Below, piece by piece: positions 43,601 through 52,317 of a stretch of DNA of 64,000 nucleotides. How positions within the stretch are numbered: position 1 is the stretch's first letter; each line of letters begins with the position of its first letter. Origin of the DNA: a virus. Position numbers and translations under genes: made by a program. The stretch covers positions 62,001-126,000 of IMG/VR virus record IMGVR_UViG_3300027754_005989. One strand, written 5' to 3'. The notes beneath the pieces were generated by a model, which saw only the letters and a program-made list of their open reading frames with translations, had not been told where the DNA came from and searched no databases.

Positions 43601-46600
43601 GAGATGCAAGATTTTGTTAAATCTTACAAAGAAGACAAAGCAAAAATCATAGAGGCAGCTAAGGTTTTGATGATAATGGGTCCTGCCCTACTTTTGTTGG
43701 GTGCTGGATTGGTAGCTTTTGCAGGCTACTTGATTAAGACTCTTGGCATCGACATGAGTATGGGCATCGAAATTGCCGGGGGAGTAGTGGTCATAGCCGG
43801 TGTAACTGCCGGAATTGCAATTGCAGTAAAAGAATTCGTAGAAGCTTATGAAGAATTGTCCGCAAATGCCACATGGCAAAAAATACTTAACAATAAAAAG
43901 AAAATAGCAATGGAAATTGCTAAAGGAGCTTTAGCCCTTATAGTGCTTGGCGCAGTAATTTTGACAGTAGCAATAGCAGTAGTCAAATTTGCAGATTTAC
44001 TCATGGGAGCATTCGGAATAAGCCCGCAAAAGGCTGCTGAAGTGGCAACAGGCGTGGCTGCACTTCTACTTGCAACTGGCGTAATCGCCTTAGGTGTTTA
44101 TGCCGGATATCGTGGTCTGCAATTATTGTCAACTTTAGGAGCGGAAATATACGCAAGTTTTGGTGCTAGTTTAGCTGCTGTTGGATTAGGCGCATATGCC
44201 TTGCTAATTTTGGGGCCGATTATTTTAGGTGTAGCAGTTGCAGTCACTAAATTTTGCCAGCTTCTTTTGGGAGCATTTGGGCTTGATGCAGCTACAGCCA
44301 CCAAAGTTGCTTATGATGTTGGCGCTCTTCTTTTGGCTACTGGCATAATAGCTGCTGGAATACTTGCTGCTACATATGGACTAAAATATCTTTCGACTTT
44401 GTACAAAGAATTGAGCGACATTATCAAGAAAATGTTAAAGGGAGCCTTTGTGCTCTTTGCTTTGGGAGCGCCAGTCTTGTTGTTGGCTGCTGCTGTAATT
44501 GGAATTACAAAATTATTCTTAGCACTTACTGGGCTCGATTCAGCTAAAACTGCTAAAGCAGCAGAAGATTTGGCAACTCTTTTGGTTTCTGCTGGTATGA
44601 TTGCATTAGCTGTTATAGGCGCATCTTATGGCATTTCATATTTGGGTGCAAATGCAGGCGCATTAATGGCTTTGATTTGGCCAATGTTTGTAGGCGCAGG
44701 AGTATTGATTTTATTGTCGCTTGCGGTCGGAGTTCTGGCGGCAGCAATTAACTATATGGCTTCTGCAATTATCAAAGGTACAAATCCTAAGAAGGCAGCA
44801 GAAACATCAGAAGCGCTTGGTAGTCTGTTGACATCCTCTGGCAAAATCGCTCTGGCTATAATTGGAGCTTCTGCTTCTTCTGCATTACTTGCCGGGATGC
44901 TTCTTTATGTGCCTTATTTAATAGTTGCTATGTTTGTGGCTGCTGTAGTTCTCGCCCTTTTGTCAGTTGCATTAACTGCTTTCGTCAGATCAGTAATTGG
45001 AATTGCAGACCAGATGATGCTGCTTGGCAGTCCTAAAGCTTTAAGCAAGAAAGCAGAAACTGTTGCAGGAATTCTGAAAGCAGCGGGTGATGTTGCGCAA
45101 AATATCATGGATGCCAAAGACAAAGTTAAAGCTCTATACGAGTCCGTTTCATATTGGGATTATTTTTTTGGCATTAGGCGACCTTTGATTAAAGGCACAA
45201 AAGTTCTTGAAGAAATCAAATGGCCACTAGTTCTTTTTGCAATCGAAATGATGAACTTCCATTGGCTTTTGACTCGTTTTGTGAGTGCGCCCAAAGCCAT
45301 AGCTGCTGGCAAACAAGTTGCCGCTATTTTAGGAGCTATGGGCGATGTAGCGCAAAATATGGTAAAGACTAAAGATGCTGTTGCTGCTCTTGCGCCTTCT
45401 TATTTAGGTTCCTGTTGGCCTAAAATGCTTACTTTTGCGCCAACTATGGAAGATGGTGTCAAGGCTCTTGAAACTATCAAACAACCTCTGATTGATTTTG
45501 TCATTTCGATGATAGATTTCCACACGAATCTACTCAGTCAAACTGGGAGTAGCGCACCCAAGATAATAGCAGCAGGAAGACAGGTTGCCCAAATATTCAA
45601 AGCAACTGGTGAAATAGCTGAAGGCATAATGAAAACCAAAGATGCTGTTGCTGCTCTTGCGCCTTCTAAATTAGGTGCCCATTGGCCTGCATGTCTTACT
45701 TTGACACCAACTTTGGCAGATGGAACAGAAGCTCTAAAAACTATGGAAGAACCTCTGATTGATTTTATCAAAGAAGTCAAGGTATTTGCAGACAAGCTTG
45801 AGGGTGTGGTAAATCCAGCAGAAGTGAAGAAATATAGTGGCATCATTAGAAATGCCACAAGCCTTATTTCTCAAGTTGTCAGAATGCTTGATATCTTGTC
45901 TAAGAAGTTGGTCCCCTTGACTACCGGTGGGTGGTTTTCAGAATCTCCTATTAAACAAATAGGAAATGCTACCGTAGAAATATCAGCTTGGTTTGGAACC
46001 ATAGCCGTGCTTTTGAAAACTGGAATCATCGAGCCAATCAAAGAAAATTTCCCAGCCGAGGAGGAGCTCAAGATAGTGACGGGAAAACTTAACAACATGG
46101 TTAAAGTTTTGGACGCTCTGCCTCCGGTTTTGGACAAATTAGGCAGTCTTGTGGGTCAATATGCTGTTGGTGGATGGTTTACTGTCTCTCCCATAGCAGC
46201 CATAGGCAAATTTACTGATATTTTCGCTAAATGGTTTACATCCATAGCAATGATGTTGAGAACGGGAATTGTCAATCCAGTTATGGATTACTTCCCCGGA
46301 GAAGATGAAATTGAAGATGCGGCTCTTAGATTGGACGGGATGGTCACTATTTTAAATAAAATACCTCCTGTTCTTGATACTTTGGGTGATTTGCTGAACA
46401 CCTATACAGCCGGAAACTGGTTTGAACTTTCGCCCATCGGATCTTTGATGGTTCTTGGAATCAGATTTGGAGGTTGGTTCAACGGTGTTGGAATGATGTT
46501 AAGGGATGGCGTAATTAATCCTGTCCTCAAATACTTCCCCGCTGAAGACGAAGTCACAGAGATAGTCAGCAGACTTGAAGGAATGGTGGTTGTTCTCAAC

Positions 46601-47296
46601 AAGCTGGGTGTTGTTCTGGGCGAGTTAGGATTTGTTATGAGTGCTCTGAGTTCCATATCCATGCCCTTTGGATTCATGAATCTCTTCCCGATGGCAAGTC
46701 TTGGAGGCATGTTGACGGGTCTTGCTGGCGCTACCTCAGGAATAGGTTCCTTGTTCTCGGGAGGCGGGAAAACAAGTGTTGGAACTCCCAGCGATAATGC
46801 AATAGATAAAAGAGTTGAACAACAAAGTGCAGAAGCTGCCCAAATGCAAGCTGGACTGCTGGCAAAATTGGTAGATCAAGCGATTTATGGCGATGGTATC
46901 AATGTTCAGAGCGCCGGAAATGCTGCGGTCACTAGTAAAACAACAGCATCAACGATTGGCGCAAACATGGCAGATATACAGTCGAAGGTTGCAGCGCAAA
47001 AAGCAGGCAATCAACTTCCTTCCAGCAAGGTTTCAAGCGATGAGTTGGCAGACATTGCTACAGAAAGCGAGACCCAAACAGAATTGCAGAAGAAGCTTGT
47101 TGGTTTGTTTGAGGATATGCTTAAGGCGCTTAAGCCTGCTGATCAAGCGATTGTTGGTCAAGCAGGAGCAGGTCCCGCCGACACTTCTGGCGAAAAAGTA
47201 GGTGGAAAACCGCCAAATTACTTTCGATCCAGCCAAGGCATGGTAAACAGCGGCCCCGGCAAGCAAACGCTGAACATGGGTCCACAAAAAGCGTAA
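40610..47296 (+). CDS. Tape-measure-like protein with membrane repeat arrays (2228 aa)
   Basis: Largest gene in the window. Identified as tape measure by size, helical content and position just before the gp53-like/hub/spike series. Residues 1-650 are coiled coil ('LRDLRNASQLTAASAKNVIE'-type). One hydrophobic segment lies near 680-700 ('IIMIGGVLSGIGAAVIGLGV'), an Ala tract near 753-765, a Pro/Gly and Lys/Glu linker to about 925. Residues 927-1465 hold a tandem array of roughly 100-residue hydrophobic units ('LLxTGVIALGVYAGYRGLQLL' type). Residues 1600-2000 contain two further repeat families ('WPKMLTFAPTMEDGVKAL', three times; 'GGWFTVSPIAAIG', three times). The Gly/Gln-rich C-terminus is polar. 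It fixes tail length and probably inserts in the host membrane at infection. Confidence 0.85.
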   Translation: MADNVGRSIDALNLTIGQLKDLLNTKCSTPTPMGGGSSGSLGELAQVLEKFTKDFKKEMEDQTKHLKDVLGAKSSVDGKRAANKKTKPVADNADSLGSDDYLDDVSDNYKFMNALESSLQKNKLKFDRQYLATATQNIRTRHTELSHLDEKAFLAKLESETYYKKALADETLALKQNISAARQLRDQFSEIQSMLGSFEQSLGLKTTETLFGGIVEQEMKFTQEIRATAYETAGATKEARGLQRAFEDIGKSVAQTGVNRTEFQKSYQQALRSGVKDLKQAGNLTTAQLNTEKQLGMEAGSLQDTFQDLAMSGRMNSGQIADMGRGMRDVAKATGLTGEALRGAIDSSKELIRDLRNASQLTAASAKNVIEISANAKKLGVESEVNNLMKGLVSSNNLILDASNETRTLILQAASKVGRVEDAMNGTITRSKEGIKDLAKGMEKILKDFGVNGVEEIDNLSDTAKRDLNLRIKAVYGMELGQFRSTLESMKESGKGLGDRLEDINKKLQQNATTEEKKVLMEQQRQLKTSKQLEVLTALDEAAKGAKDMGQALSKFGDRKKDFEKDMQALGTSWTSETQVARDAIKGSLESVNEGLKKAGKEEIKISSDEIEKAIKDPTALRELTAKITKGEQQLATAQKAQLDPVTETNQKLTEINDTLRNMSQNVISKLFNSFLGKIIMIGGVLSGIGAAVIGLGVTGKNAYDTLGKLIKGGQDLYGGKQESFVSNIKKYFGIGGKKNATPEGGASSPTEAAAAAAAAAAATAPKETAPKSAEAVTKATTEGKGGRYVKILEESLKELNSISNTMSQSSLFLQKISECICRPRKAAAAGTPPGAGGTSADSAARVALQREQKTNVKTDAKLNEKQLKEQNKEIKRGKREDIIQRAETKGAKAAAKESKGGKVDCPPTAEAGCLEPSVMENMGAEMKKAAPAILMFAAGALLLGIALMWLANKLLAALNLDAAKIAETAESLIVIVGVTAAIAAAAYAAGKVLMSEEMQDFVKSYKEDKAKIIEAAKVLMIMGPALLLLGAGLVAFAGYLIKTLGIDMSMGIEIAGGVVVIAGVTAGIAIAVKEFVEAYEELSANATWQKILNNKKKIAMEIAKGALALIVLGAVILTVAIAVVKFADLLMGAFGISPQKAAEVATGVAALLLATGVIALGVYAGYRGLQLLSTLGAEIYASFGASLAAVGLGAYALLILGPIILGVAVAVTKFCQLLLGAFGLDAATATKVAYDVGALLLATGIIAAGILAATYGLKYLSTLYKELSDIIKKMLKGAFVLFALGAPVLLLAAAVIGITKLFLALTGLDSAKTAKAAEDLATLLVSAGMIALAVIGASYGISYLGANAGALMALIWPMFVGAGVLILLSLAVGVLAAAINYMASAIIKGTNPKKAAETSEALGSLLTSSGKIALAIIGASASSALLAGMLLYVPYLIVAMFVAAVVLALLSVALTAFVRSVIGIADQMMLLGSPKALSKKAETVAGILKAAGDVAQNIMDAKDKVKALYESVSYWDYFFGIRRPLIKGTKVLEEIKWPLVLFAIEMMNFHWLLTRFVSAPKAIAAGKQVAAILGAMGDVAQNMVKTKDAVAALAPSYLGSCWPKMLTFAPTMEDGVKALETIKQPLIDFVISMIDFHTNLLSQTGSSAPKIIAAGRQVAQIFKATGEIAEGIMKTKDAVAALAPSKLGAHWPACLTLTPTLADGTEALKTMEEPLIDFIKEVKVFADKLEGVVNPAEVKKYSGIIRNATSLISQVVRMLDILSKKLVPLTTGGWFSESPIKQIGNATVEISAWFGTIAVLLKTGIIEPIKENFPAEEELKIVTGKLNNMVKVLDALPPVLDKLGSLVGQYAVGGWFTVSPIAAIGKFTDIFAKWFTSIAMMLRTGIVNPVMDYFPGEDEIEDAALRLDGMVTILNKIPPVLDTLGDLLNTYTAGNWFELSPIGSLMVLGIRFGGWFNGVGMMLRDGVINPVLKYFPAEDEVTEIVSRLEGMVVVLNKLGVVLGELGFVMSALSSISMPFGFMNLFPMASLGGMLTGLAGATSGIGSLFSGGGKTSVGTPSDNAIDKRVEQQSAEAAQMQAGLLAKLVDQAIYGDGINVQSAGNAAVTSKTTASTIGANMADIQSKVAAQKAGNQLPSSKVSSDELADIATESETQTELQKKLVGLFEDMLKALKPADQAIVGQAGAGPADTSGEKVGGKPPNYFRSSQGMVNSGPGKQTLNMGPQKA

Positions 47297-47308
47297 TGGG
47301 GTGATTGA

Positions 47309-47845
47309 ATGAAGGCGACACTAGAGTCAGGAGCACTTAGAGACATAGACAAATGCTATGTCTATATACAAAATTACGGAAAAATTGTCATGACAATTTT
47401 GCCCGACATTGGCGATCAAAAGAACGCCAACTATACAGATGAAAACTCCATTGGTCGTTCGATGCCATTTAAGACATATCAAAACTCGGACAATAGGACT
47501 ATCAGTTGGACTTGTCACTTCGTAGTATGCAAGCAAACTGATATTCCATTGTTTTTACAGTACATAAAAGCCTTCCAGTCTGCTGTCTATCCATCGACAG
47601 ACGATAACTGGAGCCCTGCACCTTGGAGTCCACCTCCTATCTGCAAGATCAAATGCGGTGATTTACTGGGCTCTGAAGAGGTCTGTGTGATTATGAAGAG
47701 TTACAGCCTAAAATGGGACACGGGTGTGGTATGGGATGAAGAAACTTATTTGCCCTATAAATTCGATGTCGATCTTAGCTTTGATGTTGTATACAACCAA
47801 AGCAATTTGCCGGGATCAGAAAGAATCTTAATGGTAGGTTATTAA
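47309..47845 (+). CDS. Tail-associated protein (178 aa)
   Basis: ATG after GGGGTGATTGA. 'RDIDKCYVYIQNYGKIVMTI' start, 'TISWTCHFVVCKQTDIPLFL', then Pro/Trp-rich 'SPAPWSPPPICKIKCGDLL'. The CxxxC pairs are unusual for a tail protein. Located between the tape measure and the gp53-like gene, so probably a tail-tube terminator or a baseplate hub component; family not recognised. Confidence 0.7.
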   Translation: MKATLESGALRDIDKCYVYIQNYGKIVMTILPDIGDQKNANYTDENSIGRSMPFKTYQNSDNRTISWTCHFVVCKQTDIPLFLQYIKAFQSAVYPSTDDNWSPAPWSPPPICKIKCGDLLGSEEVCVIMKSYSLKWDTGVVWDEETYLPYKFDVDLSFDVVYNQSNLPGSERILMVGY

Positions 47846-47848
47846 AAT

Positions 47849-48175
47849 ATGGCCAATTATGTAGAAAAAACCAAGATCACCGCTAAAAAATTTGTTCCAG
47901 TCAGTAGTCGATATGCTGAGTCTGAAGTCATTTATTACACCGAAAACAAATTACTTACCTTTAAAACATATAAAAAAAAGGAAATTGCACTCACACAAAA
48001 TGATAAATACTTTGTTGTTACTCCGGGTACTGAATTCAGGCCGGATTTGGTTTCAAAATCAGCATATGGCTCTGTAGATTTCTGGTGGAAAATTATGGAG
48101 GCAAACAACATCAAGGACATTTACGATTTTAGGGCTGGATTAAACATACGATTACCGGACAAGGTTTTAGGATAA
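47849..48175 (+). CDS. gp53-like baseplate wedge protein, LysM-like (108 aa)
   Basis: ATG after a run 'GTAGGTTATTAAAAT'. 'FVPVSSRYAESEVIYYTENK' and 'KYFVVTPGTEFRPDLVSKSA' with 'FWWKIMEANNIKDIYDFRAG' follow the phage T4 gp53-like pattern (YYxxxxxxxF..Y....I...D....V..G.E.RPDL.S...YG....WW.IM..N.I......F..G..I..P). It caps the baseplate wedges. Length is that of the shorter family members. Confidence 0.85.
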   Translation: MANYVEKTKITAKKFVPVSSRYAESEVIYYTENKLLTFKTYKKKEIALTQNDKYFVVTPGTEFRPDLVSKSAYGSVDFWWKIMEANNIKDIYDFRAGLNIRLPDKVLG

Positions 48176-48176
48176 A

Positions 48177-49652
48177 ATGGCGTGTACATTACCAATAGAA
48201 GCATCGAACTATAGTTGCGATGGCAAGCCCAAAACTCCTCCTGAAGGGGCTGTTTATACTCCTTATGTTAGATTGGAGTTTGGCGATGGCAATGTGCTTA
48301 CTGGTGGTAACAATTCATCTCCAGCTACAAATTTAGCAGCTATTACAAGTTTTGAATATGGATTTGGCTCTGGTACTCAAGGGTGGGGAGTAAACATTGA
48401 AGCCATCGACAATGGCGGTGCCATGTATCGTAAAATTCTTCGTTCTATCAACAAAACCATTGTTAAAATTCCAGATGAAGTTGCAAATGTTGAAATTGAT
48501 TTTGGTTGGATCATAAAAAATTGTGATGGTTCTGTTACCACGGATTTTGCAAGCAGAATTCATAGTCTTTACGGCATTTTCTTTAAATGCGATATGACAT
48601 TTGAAAGTGGAAATGTCAAAATGAAAATTGAAATTAGGGCTCCAAGCGTAAAAAGCGCTGATACAAGACATGCAGAGGCTTTTGGTACAGAAGATGGAAA
48701 AGTTTACTTGAGAGACGCTCTCATTGAACTTTTTACAGAAAGACATCCTAGATTTCAAGAAGTGAAATTTATAGACCAATATGGTTTTCGAGATTTTGAA
48801 TTTTTAAATTTTGGCGTGGACGGTCCTCCAAATGTTTGGCCATGTGATCAAGAGGATTCATTTGCAATTGCGAGAAAGTGGTTAAATGGAATTGTTACTC
48901 AAGACAATAGAGGCATCGTCATAGGCTATGAGTCGGATTCTGTCTCTGTAATTATTCAAGAAGACCCTGAAGATGGATGTTGTCCAAAGTCCAGATATCT
49001 AGGAACTTATGTAGTAAACGGTGGCAATTGCAGTCCGGTAATTAGTTTTAATCCCACAATTGCTTGGGACAAAGGCTATATTCCGGGTGGTGGTGGCGCT
49101 ACAGGTGGAGCCTCAACGGGTGATTTTGGCGAGTTTGCAGAACCAGAAGTTAATATCGAAAAAGCAGGCACACAAACTTCAATTGCAACCGAGCAAAATC
49201 AATGGAATTTCAGAAATCCAGAAGATCAACCCGATGAAGCAAACAATGCACTTTCTGCACACGAACATGCAGAGGCTAAAACAATTAATGGACCAGTAAA
49301 AGGTTGGGAAGCTGATTTGAAAATAATTGGCGATCCTACATTTATTGACCTGCCGGAAATGATGGGAGCTACTCTGGGAATTGTTTTCATCAATCCTTTC
49401 TATATTGATGAGTGTGTTTGGATTCAGAGACCTGTGGTCAACTCGATGTTGAGCAACAAAAACTATATGGTTGTAGGAGTCACACATCAGATCAGCGCAG
49501 GTTCTTTCACAACCAATTTAAAACTCAGACTTACAATCCCCAATGTCGATCTCGACTTCGACGCACCTTTGGGCGAGTGTGGTACGGAGACGATGGACGG
49601 TGAAGGTGGCTTGGGCGAATCTACAACTGGCGACGCTAACGGTAATGAATAA
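48177..49652 (+). CDS. Baseplate hub protein, gp27/gpD-like (491 aa)
   Basis: ATG after TTAGGATAAA. A beta-rich protein: 'VRLEFGDGNVLTGGNNSSPA', 'GSGTQGWGVNIEAIDNGG', 'TTDFASRIHSLYGIFFKCDM' and, near the C-terminus, 'YMVVGVTHQISAGSFTTNLK', a phrase typical of tail hub proteins (VxGVxHxIxxGxxxTxLxL). The linker at about 300-360 is Gly/Glu-rich. It sits directly upstream of the spike gene, the usual place of gp27-like hubs that bind the gp5/gpV spike. Confidence 0.78.
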   Translation: MACTLPIEASNYSCDGKPKTPPEGAVYTPYVRLEFGDGNVLTGGNNSSPATNLAAITSFEYGFGSGTQGWGVNIEAIDNGGAMYRKILRSINKTIVKIPDEVANVEIDFGWIIKNCDGSVTTDFASRIHSLYGIFFKCDMTFESGNVKMKIEIRAPSVKSADTRHAEAFGTEDGKVYLRDALIELFTERHPRFQEVKFIDQYGFRDFEFLNFGVDGPPNVWPCDQEDSFAIARKWLNGIVTQDNRGIVIGYESDSVSVIIQEDPEDGCCPKSRYLGTYVVNGGNCSPVISFNPTIAWDKGYIPGGGGATGGASTGDFGEFAEPEVNIEKAGTQTSIATEQNQWNFRNPEDQPDEANNALSAHEHAEAKTINGPVKGWEADLKIIGDPTFIDLPEMMGATLGIVFINPFYIDECVWIQRPVVNSMLSNKNYMVVGVTHQISAGSFTTNLKLRLTIPNVDLDFDAPLGECGTETMDGEGGLGESTTGDANGNE

Positions 49653-49660
49653 GGAAAAAT

Positions 49661-51886
49661 ATGGCAGTAGCATTTGAAAAAGACATCAAAAATCTCGAAG
49701 GCAGGCTTTCAGCCATTGAGAACAGATTTGGTGGCATCAATTACGAAATGAAATCTGTGGTGACCAGCGAAATCTCAGATCGCTCACGAGTAGTAGAGCA
49801 GTCGCAAATGCAGTATGGTCTTTATACTGCACTCTGTATGGAAACGGTGGATGTATGGAAACAAAATAGGATTCGCTGGTACTCGCCAATTTTTCACAAA
49901 AAGAATACACCTCTGAAAGAACTTCCTTGGGCTAATGCAGTAAGTGCATTGGGGGGATTCGATGACTGCGGGGCAACATGGGTGCCACCAGCAGGTTCGA
50001 CGGTTTGTATTCTTTTCGAGAATGGAAATAGAGGTTCTCCATATTACATCGGCACTTCATGGCACAGAAACCGTGGAAAAGATGGACAGCACAATTGGCG
50101 AATTGATATTCCAGAATATTCTGAAGTTTGGGATGGCAAAAGAGGTGGTTACTTAGTAGGACCAGATGATGGTTCTCAGAATTTTCCACCGTGGAATACT
50201 GAAAACTACAATGGCTTTGATCTTAGTTCTCTTGTGGATTTTGCATTCAATACAGATGCACAAAAACTCATAACTGTGCCTAATATTTACGGTTTTAAAA
50301 CACCTGAAAAACATATGATCAAAATGGTCGATGGCGATCCCCATTGTGATCGAAAATGGAAGCGTCTTGAGATCATGTCCAGTTGTGGAAACTGGATCAT
50401 GATGAAAGATGACCATATTCACTATGCTGGCCAATGGGCTCACAAGGACTGTGGTGGAGTGGTAAAAGAAGGTGAAGTGTCTTGCTTTGAAGACGCATAC
50501 ACTCAGAGTCAAATCGACAAACTCTTGGGTGGTTTTCTAAATAATCCAATTGATCCAGACATTAATGTTGAAGACCAGATAGACGCAGCATATGGTGATG
50601 AATTTCAACTAAAGAATGTTTTGGATCAAACTCCGAAAAAAGGCAAAAAATACGAAAAATTAGAATGCGAAGGCAAAAAGAGCAACAAGAAAATTGTTAT
50701 TGGACACCCTTGGACTGGAGCTCCGGGAACAAAATATTATTCAAAGGGAAGTGGCGATATACAAAAGGGCGACAATCCTTTCTTCAAGCACAAACAAGAA
50801 TGTAGGCCATACAGGGGTGCTGCTACTCCTCAGAACAATCAAGTTGACTTGCCTCAATCCGGCATTCAAATACAGAGCATTTCTGGCCATTGTTTTGTGA
50901 TGGACGACAGCGTTGAGGAACCTTCGGGAGCTCCACGATGGGATAGAGAATTTGATTTTGGTTGCAACAACCACTATGTCGGTAGAAGCTACTGGAAATC
51001 AGCAACAGGCCACACTATTGAATTGAGCGATGTTGAAAGTCCTCAGGGTGAAGATGGTGCCAATCTCAGGGGCAGTAGTAACTATATCAAATTGCTTACT
51101 GCTACTGGCAACAAAATTGAACTTAACGATCATACAGAATCTCAACCAGATTGCGTTGGATGCCCTCCAAATATTGCAGGATCAGAGCGTGGCATTCATC
51201 TCCAAAGCACCAGTAATCACACGATTGATATGGTCGATGAAGGCAATGAACAATGCGGAAATTGCCGTATGGAAGGTGGTGTTCCTGTACCCAAGGCCAA
51301 AAAGGCCTTTGTAAGAATTAGAACCGGTTACGGACTAGAAATATCCATGAACGACGATGCAAGTCAAGAAGACACGCAGCAACAAAATATTCAACTATTC
51401 TGCCCTCAAAAAGACAACACAGAAAGAGGTCCACATATCACCCGTTGGCAAGAAGCTCCTACAGGACCGGGATTGGTATTTTTGAGGGCTGGAGGCAACT
51501 ATGTGACTTACACTTATGACAACCATTACACGGTAGTTGGCGACGAAGAGCAGAATCCTTCCAATAAAATCGACTATGTAACAAAAATGAACTTAGTATA
51601 CACCAAAAAGGAATACATAAACATATCGGATAAATTGCATCTTTTTTACGCAAAAGACATGATTTTGTTGCTTGCGGGTCAAGATAATCCTACTGATCCA
51701 GATTCGACTACTGCCTGTGGTTGCGGTGGTGAAGCTCCAAATATTGGTGCTGTACTTGTCTATGACTTTTGTACTGGCTGCGTAAGAATTAGTGATCGTG
51801 TATTTGCAAGCTCCTCGGGTGATGCTCAACCACTTTCAATATTCCAGCTTAAACCTTTTGCAAAACAATGTGTGGGATGTAACTAA
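49661..51886 (+). CDS. Central spike protein, gp5/gpV-like OB fold (741 aa)
   Basis: ATG after AATAAGGAAAAAT. Residues 60-135 contain 'DVWKQNRIRWYSPIFHKKNT' and 'PAGSTVCILFENGNRGSPYY' then 'IGTSWH', the OB-fold of baseplate assembly protein V/gp5 that docks on the hub. From about 400 to 565 five variants of 'TGHTIELSDxE' ('SGHCFVMDDS', 'TGHTIELSDV', 'TGNKIELNDH', 'SNHTIDMVDE', 'YGLEISMNDD') look like a repeated beta structure of the needle shaft. The C-terminus has 'ACGCGGEAPN'. No lysozyme domain is apparent, unlike T4 gp5. Confidence 0.88.
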   Translation: MAVAFEKDIKNLEGRLSAIENRFGGINYEMKSVVTSEISDRSRVVEQSQMQYGLYTALCMETVDVWKQNRIRWYSPIFHKKNTPLKELPWANAVSALGGFDDCGATWVPPAGSTVCILFENGNRGSPYYIGTSWHRNRGKDGQHNWRIDIPEYSEVWDGKRGGYLVGPDDGSQNFPPWNTENYNGFDLSSLVDFAFNTDAQKLITVPNIYGFKTPEKHMIKMVDGDPHCDRKWKRLEIMSSCGNWIMMKDDHIHYAGQWAHKDCGGVVKEGEVSCFEDAYTQSQIDKLLGGFLNNPIDPDINVEDQIDAAYGDEFQLKNVLDQTPKKGKKYEKLECEGKKSNKKIVIGHPWTGAPGTKYYSKGSGDIQKGDNPFFKHKQECRPYRGAATPQNNQVDLPQSGIQIQSISGHCFVMDDSVEEPSGAPRWDREFDFGCNNHYVGRSYWKSATGHTIELSDVESPQGEDGANLRGSSNYIKLLTATGNKIELNDHTESQPDCVGCPPNIAGSERGIHLQSTSNHTIDMVDEGNEQCGNCRMEGGVPVPKAKKAFVRIRTGYGLEISMNDDASQEDTQQQNIQLFCPQKDNTERGPHITRWQEAPTGPGLVFLRAGGNYVTYTYDNHYTVVGDEEQNPSNKIDYVTKMNLVYTKKEYINISDKLHLFYAKDMILLLAGQDNPTDPDSTTACGCGGEAPNIGAVLVYDFCTGCVRISDRVFASSSGDAQPLSIFQLKPFAKQCVGCN

Positions 51887-52305
51887 TGAAAACTTTTCTC
51901 GGTGTTCCGTATCCAACCAGACCCAATCCTAGAGGTTATTGGTATTCGCAAGACGGAACCAATCAGATCAAATCTGATTTGCTCAGTCTTTTACTTACAA
52001 ATCCCGGCGAAAGAGTCATGTTGCCAGAGTTTGGAACACCGCTGAAAAAGTTGGTTTTTGAGCCCAATGACACTACTTTAAGTACGCAGGCAATCAATAT
52101 GATTGCCTCTTCGATTAAAAGATGGGAGCCCAGACTTGTCGTACAAAAAATTGAGGCCTCTGCAAATGTTGACAAGACATCATTAAATAAACTAGACGAC
52201 AAAAGCGAACTAGATCAAATCCTGTTTATACGAATCATATTCGTTGATCCCCAAAAGATCAAAGATGTTCAGGAGTTAACGCTACAGGTGCCATTGTCGG
52301 CGTAA
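51886..52305 (+). CDS. Baseplate protein gp25/W-like (139 aa)
   Basis: ATG shares one base with the stop of the spike gene (TAATG). 'MKTFLGVPYPTRPNPRGYWY' and 'QDGTNQIKSDLLSLLLTNPG', then 'ERVMLPEFGTPLKKLVFEPN', are the hallmark of gp25-like wedge proteins (LLxxxPGERxxxPxFGxxLxxLLF). Complete domain; standard length. Confidence 0.95.
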   Translation: MKTFLGVPYPTRPNPRGYWYSQDGTNQIKSDLLSLLLTNPGERVMLPEFGTPLKKLVFEPNDTTLSTQAINMIASSIKRWEPRLVVQKIEASANVDKTSLNKLDDKSELDQILFIRIIFVDPQKIKDVQELTLQVPLSA

Positions 52306-52317
52306 AAAGGAGAAAAA

